Program-made: the position numbers and the translations under genes
Assembly: GCF_020283565.1 (NCBI RefSeq)
Contig: NC_060063.1
Coordinates: 3,370,563 to 3,434,562 of the forward strand
DNA length: 64,000 nucleotides
DNA from: Trifolium pratense
Taxonomy: Eukaryota; Streptophyta; Magnoliopsida; Fabales; Fabaceae
Direction of reading: 5' to 3'
Notes under the pieces: generated by a model
Database searches by the model: none
What the model was told of the DNA's origin: nothing
The model's input: the letters and a program-made list of their open reading frames with translations, nothing else
Part shown: positions 23,030 to 34,244 of the stretch, in pieces
How positions within the stretch are numbered: position 1 is the stretch's first letter
Layout of the letters: every line of letters starts with the position of its first letter

Positions 23030-23418
23030 GCAAAAAAAAATCTATTTTTTTCACAAAAAAAAAAAAAAAACATTTTTATTTTACTTGTGTTTGTTTCAAA
23101 TTTTTTCAAAATTTTTTTTTTTCAATATGAAAAGCTATTTTCACTAGCTTTCTTCATAATCTATTTTTGCTAAAATCATTTTCTAAAAAAATAGATTTTT
23201 GTGATCGTAAACAAACAGAAAATAGCTTTAGATTTTCTTCAAAAATATCTACAAAATATCTCTAGATTTTTTTTTAAAAAAAATCATTTTTTTAAAAGCT
23301 TAAAGAAACATGCCATCAATCTTACTTGTCTAACAAATCATAACTTGAACTATTTAATTTTATGTCACACCAATTAACCTAATTCTTTCTCTTCTCTCAC
23401 TCTGCCGCAAGACCACCT

Positions 23419-23470
<52 letters not shown>

Positions 23471-23637
23471 GTTTATCAATTAGAGAAAGGTGGTTTATGA
23501 TCAATTCAAATCCGGAATCACCCATCTCGATCATTGTTTTTTATTTCTTTTTATTTAAATAAGTGATACTCACATATTAGGTTTTTTTCGAGTCTTCTTC
23601 TTCGTGGCTTTTTTTCATGTGGTGTTGCTTTAGGAGG
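23030..23637. other. Low-complexity A/T tracts
   Basis: A- and T-runs, including an uninterrupted stretch of 45 T at 23423-23467. No gene is seen. Confidence 0.6.
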
Positions 23638-24718
23638 GTGTATTGGATTGAGATTTTATGAGACAATTTTGACAAAAAAAGTCTTGATGATTTTATGAGA
23701 TTTTGTTGGACTATATTGATTTTGTGAGATTTTAAAGACTTTTTTACAAAGACTTTTTTACAATCAAGATTTTTAACACATGATTTGAATGGATTTTGAG
23801 AGATTTTTTCAAAAGACTTTTTTACAATCAAGATTTCATAACACTTTATATATTAGGAAACTTTTGTATATTAGGAAAATTTTAAAAGAATCAATAAATT
23901 TTAATAAAAGAAATTATATTTTTTTGGGAATCCAAAGATTTTAAAAAAAACCTTACATTTTTGTTACGTATATGTTTCTTTTTTTTTTTTTTGTACATTT
24001 TTACGTATATATTTCTAATCACCAATAAAAAGGTTATCACTACCACTACCATTGATGGAAAATGAAGCAGATGAATGGGTGACGAAAAAACTTTGTTTGC
24101 CGTTGTAATTAATCAAAACTTTGTAAAAAAGATGTAGAATTTGTTAAAATATTTTTTTGCAAAAAAACATATTTGATAGGTAAAGAAGAAGAAGAAGAAG
24201 AAGAAAACCGGTATAATGATGATGAAAGTAAAAAGTGTTGAGGAGTTTGAAAAATTCTCAAGGCTTTTGGGGAGATTGTTGAAAAAGTGAACAAAGAAAA
24301 GAAGAAAAAACCGGGTGCAGTGATGATGAACTGTGAAAGTAATAAAGAAGAAGAAGAAGAAATTTTATACATATGAAAGTAAAAAGTCTTGGAGAGTTCA
24401 AAAAAGTCTCAAGGTTTTTGGTGAGATTGTTGAAAAAGTCTATCAAGTGTATTTTCAACTAAAAAGTCTCTCAAAATCCATTCCAAACAAGAATCCATCA
24501 AAATCGGTAGACTTTTGAATACCAATGGACATTTTAAAAGTAGGAACAAATCTCAATTGAATACCAACGGATTGTGTTGCCCTGAAAAAAAAATCTTATT
24601 TGTCTTGATTGAATACCACAAGATTTATTTAACTTTTTTAAAAGTCTTGATTGAATACCAAGATTTTTTTGTCATAAAAAAGTCTTTTAAAATCCCATGA
24701 AATCTCAATCCAATACAC
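23638..24718. mobile_element. TIR transposon, non-autonomous, 1.08 kb
   Basis: The ends GTGTATTGGATTGAGATTT (left) and its inverse AAATCTCAATCCAATACAC (right) are perfect partners. Subterminal repeats of AAAAGTCTTGATTGAATACC and AAAGACTTTTTTACAATCAAG crowd both sides. The middle has two diverged copies of an ATGATGATGAAAGTAAAAAG... block with GAA microsatellites (near 24185 and 24345). No transposase is seen. The superfamily (hAT or PIF/Harbinger) is unresolved because the target duplication is unclear. Confidence 0.7.
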
Positions 24719-24726
24719 TTTAATCT

Positions 24727-24890
24727 CGTCTCAGTACGATGTTTGTTTTGATTCCCCATCTTGGTACAGTGTTGTTTTTGTTCATATTTGCAGGCTTGCT
24801 TCGATCAAAATTCATGCAGATTCAATGACTTTAGCGCCGTCAACGTCGGATGCAAGACTATTCCAAACATGTGAATTTTGTCAAATCAAT
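24727..24890. repeat. Dispersed repeat, copy 2
   Basis: Matches 9060-9240: GTCTCAGTACGATGTTTGTT, then TTGATTCCCCATCTTGGTA, then TGTTCATATTTGCAGG, ATTCATGCAGATTCAATGA and GCAAGACTATTCCA in the same order. It lies directly to the right of the TIR element, whose left flank (near 23545) also resembles the region preceding copy 1. The element may therefore have inserted into this repeat. Confidence 0.5.
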
Positions 24891-25777
24891 TGTAGGTTTT
24901 GTGTAGACATTAGGTCGTGTTATGCTATTAACTCGGAAATGATCTTATTAGTTTTTAGCGAAATTGAATATGTAATGATTTTAATTGATATCATAACTTG
25001 AACTATTAAATCTAACAATTAAGAAATTAAAAAGATTTAATTCAAATTTTAAATTGATCAGATCTTTTCTCATTAAATTTATTTGTTCAAATGATAATTT
25101 TCGTCGTCAACATTACGACGGTAACATCTACATCTAATCTGACCTAACAAGTGGGCGCGTGTAGTATATTTTCCTTAGACTGCGAATGGGAAAAAGACTG
25201 GTAACTAACTACTACTTTGAAGAATGAATAGTATGATCTGAATGACGCAAGTGTGAAACGTCAGGTGGCAAGTTTGCATGACATCACTCTCGTCCTTTTC
25301 AATATATCTGTCAATGCATGCTTTCTTTCTTTGCCATCAAAAGTCTTCCCAATATTATTAATTTATTGTAGTTGAATTATTTAATTTTAAAATGGTTAAT
25401 TAATATTTAATTTTTTTAAGTAAGATAACAGAGATAAAATTGAGAAAAAATATAATAAGATATAAACTACTTGAAATAGCGTTTAAAAAAAACACGCTAT
25501 AAGCTCTTTTTGAAAAAAGTTTACCAAACAGAGCCAAAGTCTCAAATAATTTTTTCTTTAAAAAAAGAGTGACACTCCCGGATTCTACTTCATAAGTCAG
25601 TTTTTTTTCTTTTTATTTATTTATTTATTTATTTTTTTTGAGAAAAGGCAGTTTAATTTGAATTGTCAAGACATAAAGATCGAATTGTCAACACTGCATT
25701 AGATGAATTTTTATGTGAAACTATCAAAGGTTATAAATTATGATGGAGAGTATATATATCATAAATATATCAACATA
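24891..25777. other. Gene-free spacer
   Basis: AT-rich. A short AGCGTTTAAAAAAAACACGCT palindromic segment near 25473-25498 suggests a small MITE remnant. No gene is seen. Confidence 0.4.
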
Positions 25778-25786
25778 TTTTAAATA

Positions 25787-26599
25787 GGTTTAAATGCAGT
25801 TTTACCCCCCAGTTTTGAAAAATGCGGAATTTTATCCCCTATTTTAAAATGAGAAATTTTACCCGCTATTTTATAATTTGTTGGATTTTGCCCCACCAAA
25901 ATTCTGCACAAAATCTATTTCTGAGCCTCGAGTTCAAAGCTTCGCACATAACTCAATTTGGATCAATAATTCACAAAACTGATACTGAAACGACTGTAAT
26001 CGAGTTAGCTTTCCACAGAATAAAACCCCACTAAATTTGGAGTTACAGAGAGAGATTAATTACCGTTTTAGTGCAGGTCTGTCCAATTACTAATTCTGCA
26101 GAAATCTATTTGTGACCTTCAAATTCAACATCGTCTACCGAACGCATCGTAACTCCAAATTCGATAAAATTGAAATTCCAACAAGGGTAATTTCGTTATA
26201 TTTCCATACATGTAAATAGTATTCAAAAATGAGTTACAGGGTGAGAGACATGATGAAAATACCAATAGTAGTTTCATACGATAATTAATTTGAACATACT
26301 TTCACTAGTACTAAAACGGGAATTAATCTCTCTCTGTAACTCCAAATTTAGTGGAGTTTGATTCTGTGGAAAACTAACTCGATTGCGGTCGTTTCGGTAC
26401 CAGTTTGGTGAATTATTGATCCAAATTGATTTTTGTGCGAAGCTTTGAACTTGAGGCTCAGAAGCAGATTTTATGCAGAATTTTGGTGGGGGCAAAATCC
26501 AATAAATTATAAAATAGTGGGAGTAAAATTCTGCATTTTTAAATAGGGATTAAAATTTCGCATTTTTCAAAACAGATAAGGTAAAACTGCATTTAAACC
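25787..26599. mobile_element. MULE-type non-autonomous transposon with long TIRs
   Basis: 813 bp. The ends GGTTTAAATGCAGTTTTACC and GGTAAAACTGCATTTAAACC are exact inverse partners, and similarity between the two arms continues for about 290 bp on each side. It is flanked by a perfect 9-bp duplication TTTTAAATA (25778-25786 and 26600-26608), the length typical of Mutator-like elements. The central 220 bp are unrelated and non-coding. Confidence 0.88.
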
Positions 26600-26609
26600 T
26601 TTTAAATAA

Positions 26610-27523
26610 TAGTAGTAACAATCATACGCCCACCCATGATAAAATATATTCTGTCAAATACTTTATTTCGTATTCATAATATAAACTTGTGTTTTTCACA
26701 TGTGCATGAACAAAAAGAAACATTTTTATACTCTTCCCACTTAACTCACATATAATAGGCTAATTGTGAACACCGAATTTCGAACAATATCATTTTTGTG
26801 TTATCCTGTGTCTTTTTTTTATTTAAAAACCCGTGCATTCATACGAGTAATTGACTTTAATTCGATATTTAAGTTTATCATTATTTTAATGTAGAAAATT
26901 TGTTTAGAATAAAATATTGTTAAATATAAGTGAAACTATTGTGCTATTTTTTGTAAAATTTATTTATCCAATTTTTTATGTTTCAGTGATAAATAATGGT
27001 CTCGTATATATTTTTTAATCGAAAATTAGAAAATTTATTAGGAATATCTAGGATAATTTAGTAGTAAACTTTATTTTTATTATTATTAATAGTTAGTAGT
27101 AAACTTGGTAGTAGTATTATTATTTATTTTAATTTATTTGATGAAAAATATTGTTTATGTTTTTTTTTAATATAGTTATTGTTTTTTTTTTTCATTTCTA
27201 TATTTTTGTTTTTATGTATTCTGCTTATTTTTTTTATATTATTTCGATAATTTATTTTTATTGACTAAACTCTCAATAATTTTTTTATTGTTTTTTTTTT
27301 TGTTCCTATTTTTATGCATAGATTCCTATATAATATATTTTTATGTACTCATCTTATTCTTTATATTTTTTTGTATTTTTTTTTTGTATTTATTTTATGT
27401 TGTTTCTATTTTTTTTAGTGAAATTACAATGAAAGATATAAAACTTGCAACATGGTTAAACGTACTAAGGATAAATTAGTAAATTTGGTGGTAATCGATT
27501 TTAATATATTAGTAATAGATGTT
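26610..27523. other. AT-rich, T-tract-rich spacer
   Basis: Extremely T-rich on the plus strand (especially 27120-27420). A CCCGTGCATTCATACGAG segment near 26830 resembles a decayed Helitron-type hairpin. No gene is seen; the frame at 27261-27479 is an artefact of T-runs. Confidence 0.5.
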
Positions 27524-27633
27524 TGGAAAATGCTAAACAGTGCCCCCGGGGCACTAGTTAAGGATACAAATATAGAAGTTTTATCTCGTAAATTGTGCAT
27601 TCAATGTTTTAATGAAGTGAAAAGTTATTCTCT
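27524..27633 (-). repeat. Perfect 110-bp inverted repeat, right copy
   Basis: Reverse complement of 22286-22395 without a mismatch. On the plus strand it opens with ATGCTAAACAGTGCC, then the CCCCGGGG centre, then CACTAGTTAAGG. Confidence 0.92.
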
Positions 27634-27669
27634 CTCATCATTAACTTTATCATTTGTTTCCTTTTTTAG

Positions 27670-27705
27670 TATGCTTAACTAGTGCCTCAGGGGCACTGTT
27701 TAGCA
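27670..27705. repeat. Third copy of the GTGCC...GGCAC palindrome
   Basis: ATGCTTAACTAGTGCC, a short centre CTCAGG and GGCACTGTTTAGCAT form an imperfect inverted repeat of about 16-bp arms. It shares only the palindrome and about ten flanking bases with the 110-bp repeats. Read on the minus strand, the hairpin is followed by CTAGTT, the pattern of a Helitron 3' terminus. Confidence 0.6.
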
Positions 27706-27922
27706 TGACCCTTCTTTTATATTTTCATACTCATTTCTTCAAAATTTCTTCTCTCTATATTCATTCTTTCTCCCTTCTCTCTACAATTTCTACTACTTTT
27801 TCATTTTTTTTAAGTAAGAAGTAACCTTATACTACTGTTTCATTTCCTAAAATATAAATTATATGATGACAGTCAATTATATGATGTTTTTATTAGTAAT
27901 TTAGGGTAGTTTTATTAGCAAT

Positions 27923-29213
27923 TGAAGCCCAAAAGCAAGCAAATAACTAGAAAAGTGAAGTTACCTGACCCAGAAGAAAGAAAAGTGGTAAAAAACATAA
28001 AAAATGGCAAAAACGTAATAAACAGCGCAAGCCATCGTACCTATGATGAGATCCAGCGTGGCGCGACGAGAAGGCGGATTAAATTGAAGAAAATCTGCAA
28101 CAAATCTTTTCCATCGTACCACGAAGACTTATCATCGTGGCACGATAAAGGCGGTTGAACAAAATAGAAAAATCTGAAGTAAATCTTCCATCGTACAACG
28201 ATATGATCCATCGTGGCCACGATGAGGCAAAATTGCACGCCATCGTGGCCACGATGGGTACGATGGGTGCGCAGAAAAAGCCCAAATCCAGTTTAAAAAC
28301 TATAAATAGAGCTCTCCTCCTTCACTATTATTCATTCATAAATCACTCAACAACAATGATACTCAAGAGAGAGTTAGGAGAACTCTAAGGAGGAGGCAAG
28401 GAACTCCGAGGCTAATAAGGTTCTTTTCTTTATTGTCTTTGTAATTTACTTTTCCTAGGTTATGTCGAGTAGATAAACTTCCTTATGAATGCTTGAGACA
28501 TGTAACCCTGGTTAGATAAAGTTTATGCTCAATTGTTATTGTGTTATTTTCTATATTTGTCTTGGTTTTAATTCTTCATTCTTTAGTATTATTAATTGAA
28601 TGAACCTAGAGGGAAATTAACTGATCCCGTGACAACAGCTTAATAAGCCGGACTGAAAAGACTTTTCATCCTACCAATATGTGAGACCATTAAATTCAGT
28701 ATATGACGGTACGGGGGCAGGATTAAGATTATCACGTAGTTAAATTCTACATTGATGTTAGGAAGCCGAACTGATTTCGAGAACTTGTTAAACTTTGAAC
28801 TTCTAAAGGTAAGGACGTCCCTGCGAGGCTGAACCCGTTAAAGGTAATGACACGGGATAACAAAGGCTAAACCTAGACTAGCTTAATCCGGTAGCTTATA
28901 ACTAAGAACAAGGTATAGTATAACGCCACTTACCAAGCAGGAGTACGGGAGGGATTCAAAACACTTAACCACCACGTGTGGACACACACCCACTTTTTAT
29001 TATTGCTCTTTACTTTCTTGCCCTTTATTTTACTCTCATTTACTTTGACACAAAACTCTCTCAACCAAACAAAGCGAATGCAAAACACTTTTACTTTCTA
29101 AATTCATAAACGAAACTAGTAATTTTGGCACAATCTTTGTGGAGAACGATAACTTATCACTTTGTTACATGATTGCGATTCTGTGCACTTGTAGAGTTTT
29201 TACTAACTGAACA
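27923..29213 (+). mobile_element. Ty3/gypsy (Athila-like) LTR, solo
   Basis: It starts near TGAAGCCCAAAAGC and ends near CTGAACA. The U3 part (28030-28265) contains repeated CCATCGTGGCCACGATG-type palindromic words. TATAAATAGAG at 28302 is a strong TATA box, and the downstream part has the long R/U5 typical of these LTRs (GGAGTACGGGAGGG, then a CTAGTAATTTTGGCACAATC block). I see neither a primer site nor coding sequence on either side, so it is probably a solo LTR. Ends are accurate to a few bases; the lineage is from recalled resemblance. Confidence 0.6.
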
Positions 29214-29217
29214 AATT

Positions 29218-29227
29218 CCCCCCCCCC

Positions 29228-29258
<31 letters not shown>

Positions 29259-29266
29259 TTTTTTTT
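29218..29266 (+). repeat. Poly-C / poly-T tract
   Basis: Ten C, one A, thirty C, then eight T, immediately after the LTR end. This is a very long mononucleotide C run for an AT-rich genome. Confidence 0.9.
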
Positions 29267-32200
29267 AATCAAATTTTCCCATATTTTTTAAAAAATATAA
29301 ATGTTTTCACAAAATAAAGAATCTCATCTAATAATTTCCAATTCTATTGTCATTTATAAAAAATAAAAAAAAGAAGAAGAAGAATCCATTTCTATTTTCA
29401 ACATAAGTGGGGTGGGTGAATTGAGTTGTTGTCGGTTGAAAAATGATGAATCATAGTTGTTTTATTTGTGTTTGTGAATAATGTGATTCTTGAGGGACCC
29501 TGTGTATTTTATTTCCAAGCACTGTCAAGTACTATCATAATAGCCACAAATTAGTAGTAGAATCTTGTACACCTCTATGACATGTTGTATTTTAGCAATG
29601 GAGATGGCTAAAAATAGTCATCTTATTTTAAAATCGAATTTTTCAATTCCTTTATTTTTATATTTGTTGTAATTTTGGTAACAATTCATGTTTTTCTCTT
29701 GCATCATAAAAATCTCTAACATTGAAACTAGAGATAAAATATCATATTTGAGACCGGAATTTACCTTTTATGTTCTAGAGATGAAATTCATATTTGAGAC
29801 ATTGAAAGTTGAAGAAAATAAAGGGAAAGAAAATATTGTTAAGTAAACGAAAGTGAGTAGAAATTAAGATGATTTAGTGTAAAATGTTAAGAGGGAGAAT
29901 AAAGAGAGATGTTATGGTAGATGATAATGACAAAATTGATCTTAATAATAAATTAAATGTAGGTGAATGTAAAAGTTTTGAATGTAGAGAATCTAAATCA
30001 AAATATTTTTCTTTCGATGTAATCATTTCTTCTCTGTCCTACTCCTGGATTCTCCCTGCATACATCATCATCAACGACTACAAAAAAGCTTATACTTTTA
30101 TATCCTCTGAACCTGCAATGCTATAATATGTATCTCCCATAGTCTTTTCACTTCCACCTAACCTAGAACATGTAATTTTTTTTAATGTAGAGAATCTAAA
30201 TCTCTCGAAACTCAATTAGGAGCCCTAATAGAGAAGTCACTAATGTGGACGCTTTTAGGGCATTCGTTAAGTATATTATTAATATCATTAGTCAATACTT
30301 TAAAAGTCTATTTTGTTTTTTCAACACAACTTATTTTTTTCCCTAACAAGTGTCATTGGACAGTTGTATTAAATTACTCGTTAGCATTTATATTAAAAAC
30401 CACGTGTAAATAAAATATTACTTTCATATTGTCTTTTTAGACAATTTATTTTTTAAATTCATTAAATATTTAATGTATTTGATAAATATTATAGATTAGA
30501 TATAACAATTAATCGAAGAATCTTAAAAAGTAACTATCTCTTATTAAAAAAGTCGGAAAAATATTTTATTTGTAATTTATCATATGTTATTCTGCCTTTT
30601 ATCTACTTATTTTTTAAGTACTTTATTAGTTCTCAAAAACCGAACAATTTATACTTGCCCAATTTTGGAGGAGTAAAAAACATACAATCTAAGGACATTG
30701 TTTCTTGACGTAGTTGCTTCAAAAAAAAAAAATATTTTTGAGAGTTATTAATTGAATCATCGTAAAACAGTAAGGACTAGACAAAACAGTACATGACAAA
30801 ACAAAATAATACAGGACAGGACAAAACTATACCAGAAAGATGTAGGGCGATAATATTTTTATATTCGAAAATAAAATGAGTATTTTCATATTTTTTATAG
30901 TTGTACTGTGAACAAAAAGTTGTACTGTGGTTCAGTGATGGACAAAAATTCTTGTTTTTGTCATGTCCCTTGTTACCTAATTTATCCAGTCTCATAACCA
31001 GTTTCAAATCAAACTTTGTCCAGTCCCTATTTTTTAGCAGATCAAACGCACCCTTAGTCTACCATAAACACAAGAAATATCAAGTAGGGGCCAGAGTGTG
31101 ACATAGAAAATTAAATTGAAGAGAATTCATTTTCATATAATAATGTATCACAAGAAAATAAATGAAACATTTCTTCCAATTTTAAATATAGTAACTTTTT
31201 TAAAAAATTTATTCAATAATTATTAATGAATTCAAAAAACAGTTTTTTTTTTTAATTATATTTGAAACGAGAAGGGATATTGTTTTCCGAGGAAGTCTTG
31301 CATAGACACAAATATAAATGTAGTGTTTAGGCAAACACGCATAAATATTCACATTATTTATTTATTTTAAAAACACTCATTATTAATTTCTTTTATCTTT
31401 TATCTTTCTTCATTCATGTGAGTGTGTCTATGTACTATACATTTGTATTTGTGCCTATATTAGACTTCTCTTGCTCTCTGTCACCAATCAAATATTTTGA
31501 TGTTTTGAAATTTCCACCAAAGAGTCTATTATCTACATTGCCCAACAAAAAAAGTTTAGATTCTATCTAATTTTTTCTCTCATATTATCTCTCATTTTCA
31601 TAATTCAATAATAATCTATAAATTATAAAGAGAAAAAACACTTAAAAAGAGATAAAAGAAAAGTTATGAATGACTAAGATTACTACAAACCAAAATAAGA
31701 GAATAAATTGGAGATGATCCAAATTCAAGCAATACTCGGGACCCCTCCCGTGATAATGGACTTCATTAGTCAAGGACATCGTCCTATAAAAAACATACTC
31801 CTTGTTTCTAATATTTGATCCTTTTAAAGTTTTGCACATAGATTAAGAAAAATAAATATTGATAAATTAAGTCATTTTACTCTTACTTTATTAAAAAAAA
31901 GTAAAATATTTTTTTGTTAAAGAAAGTACTTTTGTTTGTATTAAAATACTTTTGTTTTTTTGGTAGAGAAAGTAAAATACATTTAATTGATACTTTTGTT
32001 TTTATTGGTTTGTCTAGGTGGACCAACAATACCATGCACCACCATTTTCAAATTTGTATTTTAGTTTATTGTCAACAAAAAAAATTTGTATTTTAGTTCT
32101 TATTTTTTTAAAAAAAATCTCCATTGTTTTAGGATTTTTATTTCTCCAAACTGTCTTTTTTCCATTGTCTATAGACTGTGCATTCCGATGGAAAGTTTGT

Positions 32201-32635
32201 GGTGTTGTGTTGGTTGGTACAACAAATGAATGTAAATGATGGTGGATAATGAACGGTCTAAATGATGGTGAATGTAAAATGTGTAAATGATGGAAGTTTG
32301 TGGTGTTGTGTTGGTTGGTACAACGTAGCTTTTCACTATTTTCATTATCCACCATCATTTATATTCACCATCATGATTTTGAATTTTTTTTAAGAAAACT
32401 TTATGGATGATTCAAATGATAAATTTTTTTAATCACACGGTGAATTTTATAAAATTCGTATTTATTATAATAGTATATGTAACTTGTACACGTAAAAGAC
32501 TTCGTGTCTTTCACCATAAACTTGGTCATCTTTAAAATATTTGCTAAAATAACTTTAACCTCCACTTGAGAGTCTCATATAAGTGAGACACGACTTTAAA
32601 AAATGTTGGGGGATGCATCTTTCACATTATATATA
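29267..32635. other. Gene-free intergenic region
   Basis: AT-rich. The part 30770-31055 ends GATCAAACGCACCCTT and contains GGACAGGACAAAAC and TTTTGTCATGTCCC inverse words, so it is probably one more small MITE. Positions 31796-31830 look like a Stowaway left-end remnant. A 31-bp direct duplication (AAGTTTGTGGTGTTGTGTTG...) lies at 32191-32221 and 32295-32325. No supported gene. Confidence 0.5.
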
Positions 32636-32907
32636 CTCCTTCTCCCTCTTTTATAAGCAAATATATTTATTTGCACACTTATTAATAAGTTATTTTTTTG
32701 TCTTGATTTTATGTAAAATTTCTATTACAATTCTTAAAATTACCTTAAATTTGAATTGGAACTCTACGATCATTTTAAAAAGTAGAACAATTAATGAAGG
32801 TATTTTTGGAAGAATAACATTAAATAAACTTGATTTTGGTAACTTTTGCTTATATTTAAGACCAAATTTTTTTGTTGATTTTTGCTTATAAATAAGGCCG
32901 GTGGAAG
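32636..32907. mobile_element. Stowaway-like MITE, 272 bp
   Basis: The ends CTCCTTCTCCCTCTTTTATA and TATAAATAAGGCCGGTGGAAG are diverged inverse partners and are flanked by TA on both sides. Confidence 0.6.
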
Positions 32908-32984
32908 TATGTCAATTGTTTTGTTTTTTTTTTTAAAAACAACATTATATGTTGGGTTATAAACTTATAATTCAAATATGGGAA

Positions 32985-33417
32985 AATAAATTTTTAGTAT
33001 TTAAAAATATCTCAAACTTTGTTTTTAGTCTTTATAAAATATATTTCAGTATATTTTGGTCTATCAAATATTTTATCATAATTTTTAGTCTCTACTTTTA
33101 AGATTGTTTATTTATATTCTTTATATTTTTTAATGAATTTTCATATTCATGTTCGTAGGCACCAAAGAAGTGAGATTCATATTTAATTCATTTTTTTGGT
33201 AAAAAAAATAATTAAAATTTTATAAGAGAAATTTATATAATATATTAAACATGATAAAAAAAATCCAAAATTTTAAATAATACACATGAATTGACGTAAA
33301 AGGACAGACCTAAAATCATCATGAAAAATATTTAAGGAATAAAACTTGCTAATTTTTTTAATAAGAACTAAAAACGAAATTTAAGATATTTATAGAGATC
33401 CAAAGCTTATTTATCCC
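32985..33417. mobile_element. MITE with long diverged inverted ends
   Basis: The left AATAAATTTTTAGTATTTAA...CTTTGTTTTTAGT and the right ACTAAAAACGAAATTTAAG...GCTTATTTA are inverse partners. It resembles the 'AxTTTTTGGTCC' foldback family. The interior is non-coding. Confidence 0.5.
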
Positions 33418-34244
33418 TTCAAATTTTAAGATTGTATTAGAGAAGACTTAAAAAAAAAGAGTAGACTCTTATCACATGACCGAGAGAGAGTAGATTCTTT
33501 CTTCTATTTATGTTTAAAGTTTTTTTTTTTTTTAAAGTAAACTACTGAATACTTCGTTCAGAAAATAAGGCCTCTAGATTGCATTTAAATGGCTTTCAAG
33601 GAAGCATGGAAAAGACCTCTAAAGGAAGAGATATGAAAGCACGCAACCAAATTGAATGTCAGAGCTTTCCCTGGGAAAGTGGCTAAAAATTTATAGGGAC
33701 AAAAAAATTATTTAACCCTTAAAAAAATTTAAGATTGTATTAGTGCAGACTGAAACAAAAGTAGACTCTTCACTCTTCTATTTATGCCTAAAGTTCATCA
33801 CAACTGCCACTAGAAAATTTATACATATCTGGTGTTTTTTAATGTGATAATTATTTTCATGTCAAGTTGTATTTTGTTAAGGAATTGCATTTTTCTATTA
33901 AAAATTGACGTATTTAATTGGCAATGGTAATAAAAGTTCAATCTCTTAAGGGGTTTATCCTAAAAACAGTCAGAAATCCCCAAATAATACTACTTATAAA
34001 AGATGTGACAATTCAAGTGTATAAACTTTTCAAGATCTCCAACTCTTGTATCAATTTATCATTATTGCCTTCATAAAGTTAATTGCTCAAATTGTTTGTT
34101 ATATCACATTGCTTCCTCTAAATGTAAATATCAAGAAAAAGATACCTTTTGTAGTGGACAAATGCATATACTATAATCAGTAATAAGGAAAATTGAGACT
34201 GCTATATAAGAAGATACACACTGATAGAAGCAAATGAAAACAAT
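33418..34244. other. Intergenic region downstream of SYP81
   Basis: AT-rich, with the SYP81 3' UTR expected in the last few hundred bases. A direct repeat of AAATTTTAAGATTGTATTAG...GACTxAAA...AGTAGACTCTT occurs at about 33420-33460 and 33728-33765. Confidence 0.5.

Noticed and set aside
27261..27479. Hydrophobic 72-codon frame resembling a membrane protein
   Set aside because: Phe/Leu/Ile content comes from T-runs; no start context or homology.
29218..29258. Poly-C tract as an assembly artefact
   Set aside because: Not rejected outright: it is flanked by an orderly LTR end and T run, but its exact length cannot be trusted.
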